A stretch of DNA of 64,000 nt. It comes from Tethya wilhelma. Its lineage: Eukaryota > Porifera > Demospongiae > Tethyida > Tethyidae. The DNA is taken from positions 2,693,938 to 2,757,937 of the forward strand of contig CAXIPT010000011.1 in NCBI GenBank assembly GCA_964030475.1, read 5' to 3'. The position numbers and the translations under genes were made by a program. The notes below the pieces were generated by a model, which worked only from the letters and a program-made list of their open reading frames with translations, did not search any database and had not been told where the DNA came from. Shown here piece by piece: positions 1 to 10,545 of this stretch (position 1 is the stretch's first letter; the number at the start of each line of letters is the position of its first letter).

Positions 1-620
1 TAAGTGTGGAAATGGTCGTCACAAAAACTAACATTTGAACTATATAGCTAAAATATAAAAACATGCAGTGGCATAGCTCGTAAAAAATCGGTGATATTTC
101 AGTAAAAAGTAATGATATTTAGTAAAAGACAGTGATATTTAGTAAAAAGTAGTGATATTTAGTAAAATGCAGTGATATTTAATAAAAAGCAGTGATATTT
201 AGTAAAAAGCAGTAATATTTAGTAAAATGCAACGATTTTTAGTAAAAGGCAGTGATATTTCAGTAAAAAGTAATGATATTAGTAAAAGACAGTGATATTT
301 AGTAAAAAGCAGTGATATTTAGTAAAAAGCAGTTATATTTAGTAAAAAGCAGTAATACTTATTAAAAAGTATTCATACTTAGTAAAAGCAGTAATATTTA
401 ATAAAAAACAGTGATAATTAGTAAAATCAGTGATCTTTAGTAAAATGCAATAATAAATTTAAAAAATACAGTGCTATTTAGTATAATGCAGAGATATTTA
501 ATAAAAAGCAGTGATATTTAATAAAAAGCAATGATCTTTAGTAAAAGACTGACATTTAGTTAAAAGCAGCCAGTTTACACTGCATGCTTAAAATTGGAGT
601 TTTGAGACAAATGGCACTCC
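1..620. repeat. Left copy of a ~620-bp direct duplication
   Basis: The first ~620 bases recur in the same orientation at 5841-6462. Both copies begin TAAGTGTGGAAATGGTCG, carry the same 20-bp tandem array, and end near TTGAGACAAATGGCACTCC. The copies differ by small indels. Because the window begins exactly at the shared left edge, the duplication may extend further left. Confidence 0.9.
88..565. repeat. 20-bp AT-rich tandem array (about 22 units)
   Basis: Repeats of a unit close to AGTGATATTTAGTAAAAAGC, with frequent single-base changes and a few short or long units. There are no unique spacers between units, so this is an ordinary minisatellite. No gene is visible in it. Confidence 0.92.
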
Positions 621-639
621 ATATGAAGACAAAGAAACC

Positions 640-800
640 ACGTATATTTGTTTAAGAATTAGCTTCTGAAAGTGAGCACTTTTTTGAGAAAAGTCCTATC
701 AAGATATAAGAAGAAAAAGGAGAAAATTGGAGGTTTGGCATATTTTATTATGGTACCTTAGTGATGATGTTAGGCCATGTTTTGGGTTTGTTGGAAACAT
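640..800. repeat. Dispersed repeat shared with 40920-41070
   Basis: The text from TTTAAGAATTAGCTTCTGAAA through the 'gtttggcatattttattatggtacctt' stretch matches 40920-41070 with moderate divergence, in the same orientation. The element type is unknown. The rest of 620-1090 holds no recognisable gene. Confidence 0.7.
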
Positions 801-1089
801 TATGAGCTAAGTAGTGTTAGAAGCCTTTTAGTGTCAAGCACTCATTTTTTAAAGAGTTATTTGCGTGAAAATTTGTATTGTGCTAATGGCCATCCGTGCC
901 ATTCCTATGTACCCAGTACTACCATACTGGGAATGATTAATATAGTGTTTGTTATAAATATAGCCTACAAAGTGTTAAAATTGCTGTGAAGTTCATTGCA
1001 TGCTTGGCCATACCTTTACCATAATCATCCTCAACAAAACAAGCTTGAAACAATATGAGTTGGTGTTTTACCAGCATATTTCTGGTATA

Positions 1090-2626
1090 ACTACAGGCTG
1101 ACGAATAAATAGATGATCCCCAGTATGAATACTGTGGGTCACAAACTCAGTGTCCCAAGTCAGCAGTAGTGAGCATAAACACATCACGATACTCTCAACT
1201 GAGATATTTGATCTTCATTTAGGTCAGTCAGATTCATTCCAATTGGTCCTCCATCCTCTTTACATCTTCAGGAAAGGTCTAGCATACTGTACAGGCACTC
1301 TCCCCTCATTTTCTCTAACTTCACAATCAAGGATCTTGTAGATAGAAAACAATTCACCAAAAACCTGACCTTCCTCTACAACCACAGGGTAATTGCTACA
1401 GAACATCAACAATCGCAGCAGGCACAGCAATTCCACACTCATTGACCAACTCAGCACAAGGTTGAAACAAAAACTGATGACCACTGACTCTGGCTTTAGC
1501 CTTAACCAAACGAGCATGATTAGCAGGAATGCGAGTGGCTTGCTAAAGTCACACTGTCCTATTGTCCTGTGGAGATTCACATGTGTTATTCTGTGTCAAA
1601 AGATCAACTACACCCTGTTCACTTTCAGAAACAACAGATAAACCTGCAAATCTGTCCCCAATAACAACTTCACGGGGGCATTTCTCTGCACCTGCACCAG
1701 AGCTGTAGTTGCATACCCAGGTCGAGTTAGAGACAGTACAACTTGACCTGAAAGGGTTTGCTCCTATCCTCCAGAGGTTGTCAACTTCAGGGTACTATTC
1801 TCAAAATGTGCTTGGGTCACCTCCCTCCACTCCTCCAGGGTCTGGACAGGATCTTGGCTTTTAGCCATTGTTCCTAGAAGAAAATCAAGGTTGGCAATTG
1901 TCATCGGAGAACTAGTATCTACTAATGCTTCAACTAAAACACCCTTCAAACCCACTTCGGCCATAGTAGTTGGACCAAGCCTAACGAGCTCCTTATTCTC
2001 CTGGATCTCTGTCGTACTTATAAAAATAGACACTCCTCAAGAGTTTGACTGTCCACTCTGGTGTACATCTAGAGTGGAAATGGCTTGTGGCAAGGGCTGC
2101 TCTCCTTCAAAAAGGCGGCGAGAACAAGATGCTTTGGAAGGGAGGAAGAGTGTAACCTTCCTTAGATGAGCTTTCCGTTGCTCGACTGCCATCTGTAGGA
2201 ACCATTCTTGCTCATCACGTTCAAGGTACTTGTAACCAGTACAAAATTGGTATTTTCCCCGACCAAGTACTGCCCACTCCACCTCTTCTTCCTGCTCTTT
2301 GATGGCTTCCTTTAGTTTGTCTATAAACACAGGTAGCTCACTTTCCTTGTAGTTAACTTCTGCATTAATACACTTACTAGGATTGGTAGTAAATGCTGCA
2401 GGTGGATCACCAAGACCGGCCTTTGGATTGGAGCTTGAGCTGAAATTGGGTGGTGGATTGGAATTTGACTGCTATGACTTGGCAACATACACGGCTGGTG
2501 GATTGGAGCTTGAACTGCAGACGGCTGCTCTAAGTTTTGCACTGCTGTAGCTTCCGTGGTTTGCTCACTGACTGGTGGATCCGAGAGGCAAGAGAGAAAT
2601 CTTGAAAATTCAGTTTCAGGATCCAT
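1090..2626 (-). pseudogene. Decayed Ty3/Gypsy retrotransposon: gag-like, protease and pre-RT linker
   Basis: Reading right to left, the start at 2626 gives a Pro/Gln-rich gag-like segment, then a 97-residue charged segment (2330-2037). Next comes a retropepsin-like stretch (2033-1764) with the motif LVDTSSP, where active retropepsins have DTG or DSG. After it, in another frame, come linker residues such as RIPANHARLVKAKARVSG (about 1520-1470). The linker runs on to about 1095 with stops and frame changes and ends just before the reverse transcriptase core. In an intact Gypsy element this polyprotein would assemble the capsid and process itself. Here the protease glycine is replaced by serine and frames are broken, so I call it dead. 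No flanking LTRs are recognised. The element class follows from the linker and protease pattern; the exact clade is not determined. Confidence 0.75.
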
Positions 2627-2639
2627 CTTGAGTTCAGTT

Positions 2640-3900
2640 TAATTTACACGAATATGTGCACGTGGTCATCAACCACTAATTGCATATTGCAGAATTGCAA
2701 CAATTGTAAGGGTGGGGCTCAACAACCTTTGCACGTTTCATCTCGGCCGCATACTTTTGATGTGTCAAGCAATTCAGCTTAGTCATGCTATTTGACATCA
2801 AACAAAATGGATACTAATGATAATCAACATCAACTAGATAAGCTGTGGATGCATTTAAATATTGTAGTATTTGAGCCCAAAACTGACACAATTTATCTTC
2901 ATTGGACTGGCTAATTTGTTTATCCAGAATGGTTTCCCATGATTTTCAACAGTGTCTTTTTTGTTAAAGGCAAGAAACTGGTTGCCAGAAGCAAATTGAG
3001 ATCTTGTCATTGAGTAATTCTATTGTTGTTTTTGTTTCATTTTGCAGCAAACTGTTTTAACCCTCCATTCCACATGATATCTCGAAGTTGTTCTGCAAAC
3101 AACTTAATTATCTGCCAGTCACCTGGCATGGGATGAATCTATTTGAGTGGTTTTCTTTTTGTTTGTCTCCTATTAAGACAACTTTTTTGGGTAAAAGCTC
3201 AGTTCCTATTTTAAGATCTTTTTAAATTGGCCTATGTATGTGTTTACACTCAGTGCCATTAAGGACTGTCCAAAAAATTTTAGCGTGCGCCCCGCAGTTC
3301 AATGAATGACATCACGTAAGGCCCGTGGTAACTAGGGAAACCGTCGAATTATTGATGATGTCATGTATAATTTTCAATCGCGAGTTAAAGATAGCTAGCG
3401 CTACGCTTAGAAAAACTGTAATACGAAGACTTTAAACGTTATCTTTACTCTTATAAAGCTCTTTAAAACTTGTAGCAGAAGCTAAAGCCGTCTCTGGATG
3501 AGTTTGCGAATGCTAATATTAATATGACGTAATCTATTTAGTGGGCAAAGGCCGCACGTTTGCAAGTTTGGTGAAGAATTTTAGTGAAGATTCCGTCCAA
3601 CATTAATGCAGCCGTGCCAGCGAGCTATTGAAGGTACGAGCACTTAGTACTAACTATTTTGACATGATCTATCGGAGGGATAATGGATTTTCAGCACAGA
3701 AGGTGAGTTATCTGCATAAGTAGACTGCCCCAAACCATAAAAAAACACTTTTTTGCAGCTAACTCACTAGATACTTTACAAATGCAGATTCCCTCCGATG
3801 AAAACTTAGACAGCTACCAAACATTTATTTTGAAGTGCTTAAGGCCACTTGTCAGCATGGACACTAATGTTGGAAATCCCAATTTAGCCATTTTTGTATG
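2640..3900. other. No recognisable gene
   Basis: AT-rich sequence without coding signal I can support. A short stretch at 3270-3360 contains CpG-bearing text unlike its neighbours but has no motif I can name. Confidence 0.5.
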
Positions 3901-3904
3901 GCTA

Positions 3905-4180
3905 GTTAAGATGGACGCAACATCTTGACAGGCTGCTGACGATGGACGCAACATCCAGACAGCACAAGAGCCACTCAAAGCTTCACTCAATCTCTCTGTT
4001 TCTCTTTCACAGACACACACAGTCTCGGGGTACCTGACGAAAGACGCAACATCTTGACAGGCTGCTGACGATGGACGCAACATCCAGACAGCACAAGAGC
4101 TTGACTCAATCTCTCTCTCACACACACACAGTCTCGAGGTACCTGACGATGGACGCAACATCTTGACAGCACAAGACCCA
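3905..4180. repeat. ~129-bp tandem repeat, about 2.2 copies
   Basis: GATGGACGCAACATCCAGACAG occurs at 3941 and 4070, and a variant occurs at 4147. Copies are separated by a CA-rich piece (cacagacacacacagtctcg). The minus-strand open frame across it is repeat-derived (repeating AVWMLRPSSAACQ) and is not taken as a gene. Confidence 0.85.
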
Positions 4181-4199
4181 CTCAAAGCTTCATTTACAC

Positions 4200-4628
4200 A
4201 TACATACAAAATTATATGCTTAAATAAGATGCTCAACAACACATACATAGTGTCAACTAGTCTAAGAGCTACAGTTATAGACTGTGCCTCGAGTAGTTTA
4301 GACAGGTCTGTGCCTGATACAACCTATCTTTCTTACCTCAAAATTGACAAAATGACAATCCATCAAGAGGCTACGGCTGTATCTTCTCAGTGCTGTCCAA
4401 GAATGGTGCTTGAGGCGGCAGAATCCCCCAACAGCGAACACAGAACGTGCAACAGAAACGCTTGTCAAAATGGCCGCCCAAATTTGAATCTTGATTACTG
4501 CGCATGCGTCGTGCATATAGAAATTATTTCCCTGGGAATGTAATAATTATAATTATAATACAACACTTGCAGCAAATGGATATCATGATAATAGATACCC
4601 TATAGCTCAGTACTGTACTAGTGTACTT
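4200..4628. other. No recognisable gene
   Basis: Short open frames exist on both strands, but they overlap each other and show no family resemblance. I see nothing else here. Confidence 0.4.
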
Positions 4629-4629
4629 G

Positions 4630-5237
4630 CTATTCAGAGTCAGAAGAGGTATTAGAATCAGAGCTGATCTGAGCAGCAACATCATTTGCTCCTATTAGCC
4701 ATCTGCAAACCCGAGCCTCAGAATCTATCACTCCAAGTCCTCGACTCTGAGGTGTCTCAGAGTCCCTGCCAGCTCCAGTTCTGGATCCAGTTATCCTAGG
4801 TTCATTATGCTCAGCTGATGCTGACAGTTGACTTTCTTCACTGCTTGTTGACCTCATGCGTGAACTTATAGTCCAGCTTGGAGCATTGGGAGGGGGGTTG
4901 CTGCCAGATGGAGTTGAATCAACTGTTTTCGTGAGTGCATGCCTCACTGATTTGCTGTTCTTATCTGCTTTGTCAGCTCGTTTGTCCAACTTTTCGATGA
5001 GTTTATTTAGTTCTGCATATGTCACATATGTGGACAGCCAGTGATCCCATGATGCATGCAGGACCCTGGCCATATTATAATGGTCTTACCGTCTGAGCGC
5101 CATTGATGTGAATGCCTGTTGACAGTGTCTGGGTCTGTATCTGATGGGGTCTCCTCAGTCATGTAGCTTTCATCAATTTCACCAAACTTTTTTTGTTCCT
5201 CACTAGACTTCACAAACTTCATTCTTCTATCATAAAG
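4630..5237 (-). pseudogene. Unrecognised ORF family, C-terminal exons (low-complexity, Ser/Pro rich)
   Basis: Two coding blocks lie on the minus strand. The first follows a good acceptor (TCTCCTTGCAG, exon from 5237) and begins LYDRRMKFVKSSEEQKKFG. It ends near 5085 at HSHQWRSD beside GTAAGA. The second (about 5071-4630) begins VLHASWDHWLSTYV, has a Lys/Asp-rich helix (LNKLIEKLDKRADKADK), then a Ser/Thr/Pro-rich tail ending in SDSNTSSDSE and a stop. Only about 24 bases separate the blocks and their phases disagree, so an intron has probably been deleted. The block starts right beside the ambiguous base at 5249, so whether it belongs to the exons at 5318-5771 is uncertain. Function unknown. 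Confidence 0.55.
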
Positions 5238-5249
5238 CTGCAAGGAGAN

Positions 5250-5317
5250 TAGGTAACACCCCGAAAAATTTTTCAGTCAATATTGGGGTGTTGATGGACA
5301 CCTTATTTCTAACAGTG
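5250..5317. mobile_element. Terminal fragment of a CACTG-ended element (CACTA/EnSpm-like)
   Basis: Reverse complement of the terminus seen at 16682: CACTGTTAGAAATAAGGTGT followed by a CAACACCCC...GGGGTG hairpin. It abuts TA and then coding sequence at 5320, and is cut at the inner side by the ambiguous base at 5249. The CACTG end and the subterminal repeats of the longer copy suggest CACTA/EnSpm. The 2-bp TA flank would also fit another superfamily. Confidence 0.7.
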
Positions 5318-5771
5318 TAGTCACGGGTGGCTTGCTTGCGTGGTATCTTAATTAGACCTTCTTCATCAACAAATGACTTTGGAAGACAAATAATGTCCCG
5401 GTCATAAGTAAACAGTCTCTCCACAGTTTTACTGCCAGAGCCTTTCCTCTCTGCAAGGAACGCTGATGGTAAAGTTGTTGTTCCGCCACATTTCTTTTTC
5501 CTATTAAAGGCATAGGAAAGAAATTTAGCTATTGAATTCCTAATGAAGTGCACTGAAACAGTTTACAGTTAAAATACTTTTTTTTTGCAGGAGGTGGCTG
5601 AGCATGAGACGGCCCCGGGTTGTTGTGCCAATCTGGTTGAAAATGATCGTCGTCATCATCATCATCAGAATTCCCTTGAGTAGATAGCTTAAATTTTGAA
5701 AGGACCTTGTTAACAGCTCCAGAGAGCGCCTTTTCAAGACTGTTTTCTTTGGCTCTTTTCTCTCTAGACAT
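5318..5771 (-). pseudogene. N-terminal half of an uncharacterised multi-exon ORF, interrupted by a transposon
   Basis: Exon 1 (5771-5578) starts at an ATG and encodes MSREKRAKENSLEKALSGAV, then a run of seven Asp and a Pro-rich stretch. A 77-nt GT-AG intron (5577-5501) keeps phase. Exon 2 (5500 leftwards) continues KKKCGGTTTLPSAFLAERKG and reaches IPRKQATRDY, where the CACTG element begins. The missing continuation (LAANRLIGKIR...) is found in the opposite orientation at 8288, after the other end of the same element. I remember similar sponge ORFs, some possibly joined to a HECT ubiquitin-ligase domain. No HECT sequence is present here, so that link is only a memory-based guess. Function unknown. 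Confidence 0.65.
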
Positions 5772-5840
5772 TTTGCTCAGCTATACTGTGCACGTGGCGC
5801 GCACGGTGGTCTAAACATGTCACGTGATTGGGAGTAAACT

Positions 5841-6462
5841 TAAGTGTGGAAATGGTCGTCACAAAAACTAACATTAATTTTGAACTATAATTATATAAAA
5901 ACATGCAGTAGCATAGCTCGTAAAAAATTGGTGATATTTCAGTAAAAAGTAATATTTAGTAAAAGACAGTGATATTTAGTAAAAAGTAGTGATATTTAGT
6001 AAAATGCAGTGATATTTAATAAAAAGCAGTGATATTTAGTAAAAAGCAGTAATATTTAGTAAAATGCAACGATTTTTAGTAAAAGGCAGTGATATTTCAG
6101 TAAAAAGTAATGATATTAGTAAAAGACAGTGATATTTAGTAAAAAGCAGTGATATTTAGTAAAAAGCAGTAATACTTATTAAAAAGTAGTCATATTTAGT
6201 AAAAGCAGTAATATTTAATAAAAAAACAGTGATATTTAGTAAAACCAGTGATCTTTAGTAAAATGCAATGATAAATTTACTAAAATGCAGTGCTATTTAG
6301 TAAATGCAGAGATATTTAGTAAATGCAGAGATATTTAATAAAAAGCAGTGATATTTAATAAAAAGCAATGATCTTTGGTAAAAGACTGACATTTAGTTAA
6401 AAGCAGCCAGTTGTTTATACAGCATGCTTAAAATTGGAGTTTTGAGACAAATGGCACTCCAT
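5841..6462. repeat. Right copy of the ~620-bp duplication, with 20-bp array
   Basis: Same order of features as 1-620: the unique head, then about 20 units of the AGTGATATTTAGTAAAAAGC family (about 5930-6390), then the TTGAGACAAATGGCACTCC tail. The tail runs straight into a TG microsatellite here, whereas the left copy continues with unrelated sequence. Confidence 0.9.
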
Positions 6463-6562
6463 ATTGTGTGTGTGTGTGTGTGTGTGTATCAGGGTGTGTG
6501 GGTGCATGTGCATGGGCACATATGCATGTGTTTGTGCATCCATGTGTATATATATATATATA
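6463..6562. repeat. (TG)n and (TA)n microsatellites
   Basis: TG dinucleotides at 6463-6487, a degenerate TG-rich stretch to 6545, and TA dinucleotides at 6547-6561. All open frames across it are repeat artefacts. Confidence 0.95.
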
Positions 6563-6835
6563 CAAGTGAAAAAAACATTGGAATTGTAATGAGACATAGG
6601 AATGGCCAAATCGTAAAAAAAGAAAGCAAACAAGATGGAATGGCTGTTTGAGTGTGTGCAGAATCATTCCTGTGTGGGCTGCATGTAGTACTCTCTTCCC
6701 ATGGTGGGTCCCTCATGTTGCCCATAGGAATAATTCTTTACACACTCAAACAGCCATTCCATCTTGTTTGCTTTCTTTTTTTACGATTTGGCCATTCCTA
6801 CGTCTCATTACATTTCCAATGTTTTTTTCACTTGT
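6562..6835. mobile_element. Hairpin MITE, family 1 (ACAAGT...ACTTGT), complete copy
   Basis: Long inverted repeats of about 85-100 bp: ACAAGTGAAAAAAACATTGG on the left and its near-perfect complement ending CACTTGT on the right, around a ~90-bp centre. Other copies are a left arm at 7012-7090, an arm cut by an ambiguous base at 8935-9019, and a full copy at 32117-32391. No transposase is encoded. Superfamily undetermined and no clear target duplication is visible. Confidence 0.9.
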
Positions 6836-7011
6836 TTGTTCTCATTTTTTCATAATTCTACATCAGATTTGAGTTTGTGTGTATATGGTAGTTACTTGTT
6901 CACTATCAGCATGGATATTATAGCTTATAAATGTTATAATCTATGCTATCGGTATATGGTGAAGCATTTCAGGAGGCTGGAGCTGTATCTTACAAAATTT
7001 ACTTGCTTTTT
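6836..7011. other. No recognisable gene
   Basis: Sequence between two MITE pieces with no supported feature. Confidence 0.4.
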
Positions 7012-7090
7012 ACAAGTGAAAAAAACATTGGAAATGTAATGAGACATAGGAATGGCCAAATCGTAAAAAAGAAAGCAAACAAGATGGAAT
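7012..7090. mobile_element. Single arm of MITE family 1
   Basis: Matches the left arm of 6562-6835 (ACAAGTGAAAAAAACATTGG ... AAGATGGAAT) and stops abruptly where CACTG-element sequence (AACACTCCAGTG) begins at 7091. Confidence 0.88.
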
Positions 7091-8287
7091 AACACTCCAG
7101 TGTCGTACAACACCTATTCTGTGTTGAACACGGGTGTTTATCAAAACCTTTTGTAAAATAATACTTCATACTCATATTTAGCATCATAACAACACTCAGA
7201 AAATGGCTATATGCAACTTAGAACCATCTAATAGTGCCAAATCACTGACTTTTAAGCAGGCTAATTTATATTCAATAATAATGACATCATTACTGAGCAT
7301 GCTCAGTAGCGCAATTTTGAACTTAGAGTGAGCAGCTGTAAATTTTGTCTTGTGTGAAGATGCTGAGTTCTTCAACAAAACCCTGAAAGGATGACTTCTA
7401 GGCAGGAAAAACTGAAAAGGAGAGAGTTAAACTTGTCAAGAATTCAATTTGGAGTGCTTGAGGTAAGAAAAGTTGATGTTTTACAGTCTAACTGAGCTGT
7501 ACTAACTGGGCTGATATTTATTTTTTCAGCGCCGTTGATAAGGCATTGGAAAAGCTACAATTCCGCCAAATATGACTTTCAGATAGCATAAACAGATGGC
7601 TGCAACCTAGATAAACTCAAAATTTGAGGTAAGAACAGCTAGATAAGGCGTACTATTATAAGCTGTATGGGTGATAACAAATCGTGAACTTTGAACCCTT
7701 ATAGATCAGCACGCTAAGCTTGATCCTGTGAGAGGAAGGCTTACTTGGTCATAGGAACAGTGATGGCAGTTGTGGTGAAATGAAGAGTATACACAAAAGT
7801 CTGAAATGCACTCTTTCATCATGTTAAAGAGACTGTTGGTAAGTGTAAGCGTCATTACAGGTGTGTTAGTGTACAAATTAAATAGGGATGGGAAAAGCTA
7901 GCTATATGTACATGTTATGTAGCTATAATTATGTCAATTAGACAATAACGTCCTCAATCTATTACTGTACAGGTAGCCACAAGCAGCAACTTCCGGCTGG
8001 ACATTTGTCAAGAAAGACTCTGGACAGATCATAGAAACAATTTATGCTGTGTTTGAATTGAATTTTGTTCATGAAATTGATACATTAAAGGTGCTGTGTA
8101 GCTACAGAATGTTGTATAGCTGGGTGCTCAATAACAACACTGGAGTGTTATATAGCACATAAAAGAGTGCTACGTAACACTCCAGTGAATTTTGAGGGGT
8201 GCTCTATAACACTCCAGGGGTGCAAAACTTAAACATTACGCAGGACACCCCAAAAAGGTGTTAACCTACACCTTATTTCTAACAGTG
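7091..8287. mobile_element. CACTG-ended non-autonomous element (CACTA/EnSpm-like), left end missing
   Basis: The right end at 8287 is CACCTTATTTCTAACAGTG, the complement of the CACTGTTAGAAATAAGGTG terminus at 16682. Copies of AACACTCCAGTG occur near both sides (7091, about 8134-8146, 8177, 8210), like the subterminal repeats of CACTA elements. The stretch 7091-7400 matches 16740-17410 apart from the LTR inserted in that copy. No transposase ORF is present. The left terminus has been lost at the MITE arm. A TA at 8288-8289 matches the TA beside the other terminus at 5318-5319. Confidence 0.72.
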
Positions 8288-8919
8288 TATCTTGCAGCAA
8301 ACAGGTTGATTGGAAAGATTCGTCTTACGTCAGCTATGTCAGAAGATGACATAATGGATGAAATACGTTCTGTATTTTCCATTCCAATGGACCACGACCC
8401 ATTATTCAGGTTTAAAATCCTTCAGACATCAGGTGGTGGAAGCAAGTCCCTTGCTGTTCCTGAATTATCGATGTCATACAAATAGTCTGCCTCTTCAGTG
8501 GCTGGCAAAAATGCCCGAGCTCCTATATATATTGTAGCTGAAGACAAGTTGAAAGTAAATGCAAGTCATAAAATAATTTTATTGTTGCGTTTACCTCTAT
8601 TTTTATTACTTAGGTTGTTGATAGTGAGTCTGAAGAAGATGAGAAGAATGACTCCGATGATCTACCCGATGTCAGCCGTACATTGAAAAAATGTACACAT
8701 TCAACTCATAATGATGAATTGGCATGTACTTCACAGCAATCATCAAGTATTTACAGGTATGTTATTTGTTATGCATGGTGCGTGTAGATGAATGATGCAT
8801 GCATGTAATTACTGATTTGCAGTGCCTATATCAACCTCCTGTCGGATGATGAGGATAACACTACCTGTCCTAGCCCCAACCCCCCAGAAATGTCCCCTTT
8901 AACCTCAGAGGATGAAAGG
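8288..8919 (+). pseudogene. C-terminal half of the interrupted ORF (three exons)
   Basis: Exon A (8288-8554) resumes the reading frame right after the transposon: LAANRLIGKIRLTSAMSEDD, then FRFKILQTSGGGSKSLAVPE, with one in-frame TAG at 8483-8485, then APIYIVAEDKLK and a GTAAAT donor. Exon B (8614-8756) encodes an acidic stretch (VVDSESEEDEKNDSDDLPD). Exon C (8823-8919) encodes SAYINLLSDDEDNTT and LTSEDER. Phases match across both introns (59 and 66 nt). The 3' side is cut off by a MITE arm and an ambiguous base. Function unknown. It looks like the partner of 5318-5771, and the shared break point argues that they were once one gene. Confidence 0.7.
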
Positions 8920-8934
8920 CAAATATATATTATA

Positions 8935-9019
8935 ACAAGTACAAAAAACATTGGAAATGTAATGAGACACAGGAATGGCTAAATCGTAAAAAGAACGCAA
9001 ACAAGATGGAATGGCTGTT
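8935..9019. mobile_element. MITE family 1 arm, truncated at the ambiguous base 9020
   Basis: ACAAGTACAAAAAACATTGG through AAGATGGAATGGCTGTT matches the left arm of 6562-6835 and stops exactly at N 9020. Confidence 0.88.
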
Positions 9020-9020
9020 N

Positions 9021-10085
9021 AAATTTTGATATATATTTCTACTTGTACATTAAAATTAATATCTTTAACTTATTTTTGTATCTGTTTCGTTACTAGTCTA
9101 ATAATAAAAATTTATGTTTAGGTGTTTTTTATAGACCACCATATTCTACACATTTGGTTTTTGATGAATAATACTACTTAGCAAATGTATACTTGGTTCT
9201 TTGGACTGTAAGTTATAGTTATTGACCAAGCATGAGGTTTGTATGGAATATACAGTGCCTGTCAGGCTGAAACCCGAGGGTGATAGCCCGAGTGTAAGTG
9301 CACTGTATATACAAACCAAATGATTGGTCAACTAGTAAGTGTTTTCTTGCCCTGCTACTATGGTAAAGAAAACTTCCTGGCAACAAATGATTGGCACACT
9401 ATAAATAGCTAGCTTCGTAAGTTGCAAGCCATTTTTTTTGAATTTCTCCAGAAAAAGACTTGAGTTTCTAGAAAACTGTTCTGAATGTACCTATAAACGT
9501 CTCGCGAAGAAAAACAATGCATGATTACATCAAACCATATATATTTTTCAGTTGACTTATAGTAGGCCTACACAAAAAACTAGCAATGACTTCAATTTGC
9601 TGCTCTTGAAATTTCACGTTGGACACCCTACCTCTAGTAGCTCTCAGTTTTCAGTGAATACAGATTGTTGTGACTATGATAAAGAATTTTGATAATGGGA
9701 AGCGTGCTGGCTACTTGCACTCGCTCAGGAAGGACACGAATAGAAATTTTCAATACATTTTCAATTGAACGTGACACGGAGCAATTTTTTTAGTATACGG
9801 AGAAAAGTCCGTGTCCTGTCATTTCTGGTAACGACGAGCTGCAACTAAGATCTGGGCTGCAACACGGGTACATTGGTTTTAACTATGGAGTGGAATTAGT
9901 GTCAAAAATAAATTGCCGTGCACTGCGACAAATGCAAATCGTGCATTAAATTTGCATCATCTGAGGACATTGTCATTAAATACTTATTAATATTTGAGAT
10001 TGAGTGTACTATCTTAGATTAATGTTATAAATAGCTGGCTCATAGTAATACATACTAGTCTAGGGGTAGCTACTATACAGAGAAT
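9021..10085. other. No gene; one short hairpin and a dispersed repeat
   Basis: An inverted repeat at 9237-9319 pairs GGTTTGTATGGAATATACAGTG with CACTGTATATACAAACC. A stretch at 9885-9945 (GGAGTGGAATTAGTGTCAAA ...) recurs inverted at 15720-15775. No coding signal is supported. Confidence 0.55.
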
Positions 10086-10087
10086 TT

Positions 10088-10117
10088 AATATTATTATTA
10101 TTATTATTATTATTATT
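10088..10117. repeat. (ATT)n tail at the 3' end of the LINE
   Basis: About ten ATT units lie where the minus-strand LINE ends. A short microsatellite 3' tail of this kind fits CR1/L2-type elements, which usually lack a plain poly-A tail. Confidence 0.8.
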
Positions 10118-10545
10118 TAAAATGACATGCCACGACAGGCGGGACAGGACAAACATAAACACACAAAGTATTATTAGTAAGTTATATAGTTAGAGTTAAA
10201 TTAAACACTACACATATAGATTATTTCGTTCTCCAAATGTACATTCTGTGTAGGATTAAGTCTTACGACTCAAATAAAGTCTGCGCAGAGCTCCTGACCA
10301 GGCAGGCAAGGCTTCAGAAAAAGATCACCTGAAAGGTTGTTAAAACCAAAAGGAGTGAAAAGAAAAAAGGCTGTGAGAGAAGACATCAGAAAGCAAAGAA
10401 GAAGAAAGACGAAGAGCAGTAAAGGAGCCAGGTTATGAGAGCGACGAAGTACCAGATTACGGATGCTATAGGTAGACAACTGACGAGATGGAGGATGGCA
10501 GTGAGACATCTATTAGGTAGTCTACAGATCTTACGAAGAATGTTA

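Noticed and set aside
88..565. Regular 20-bp repeats resembling a CRISPR array
   Set aside because: Units are directly adjacent with no unique spacers, in a eukaryotic context.
3814..4248. 144-residue minus-strand frame with repeats
   Set aside because: Follows the 129-bp tandem repeat and CA-rich DNA. No family features.
6415..7187. Cluster of overlapping short frames on both strands
   Set aside because: Arise from the TG/TA microsatellites and the arms of the hairpin MITE.
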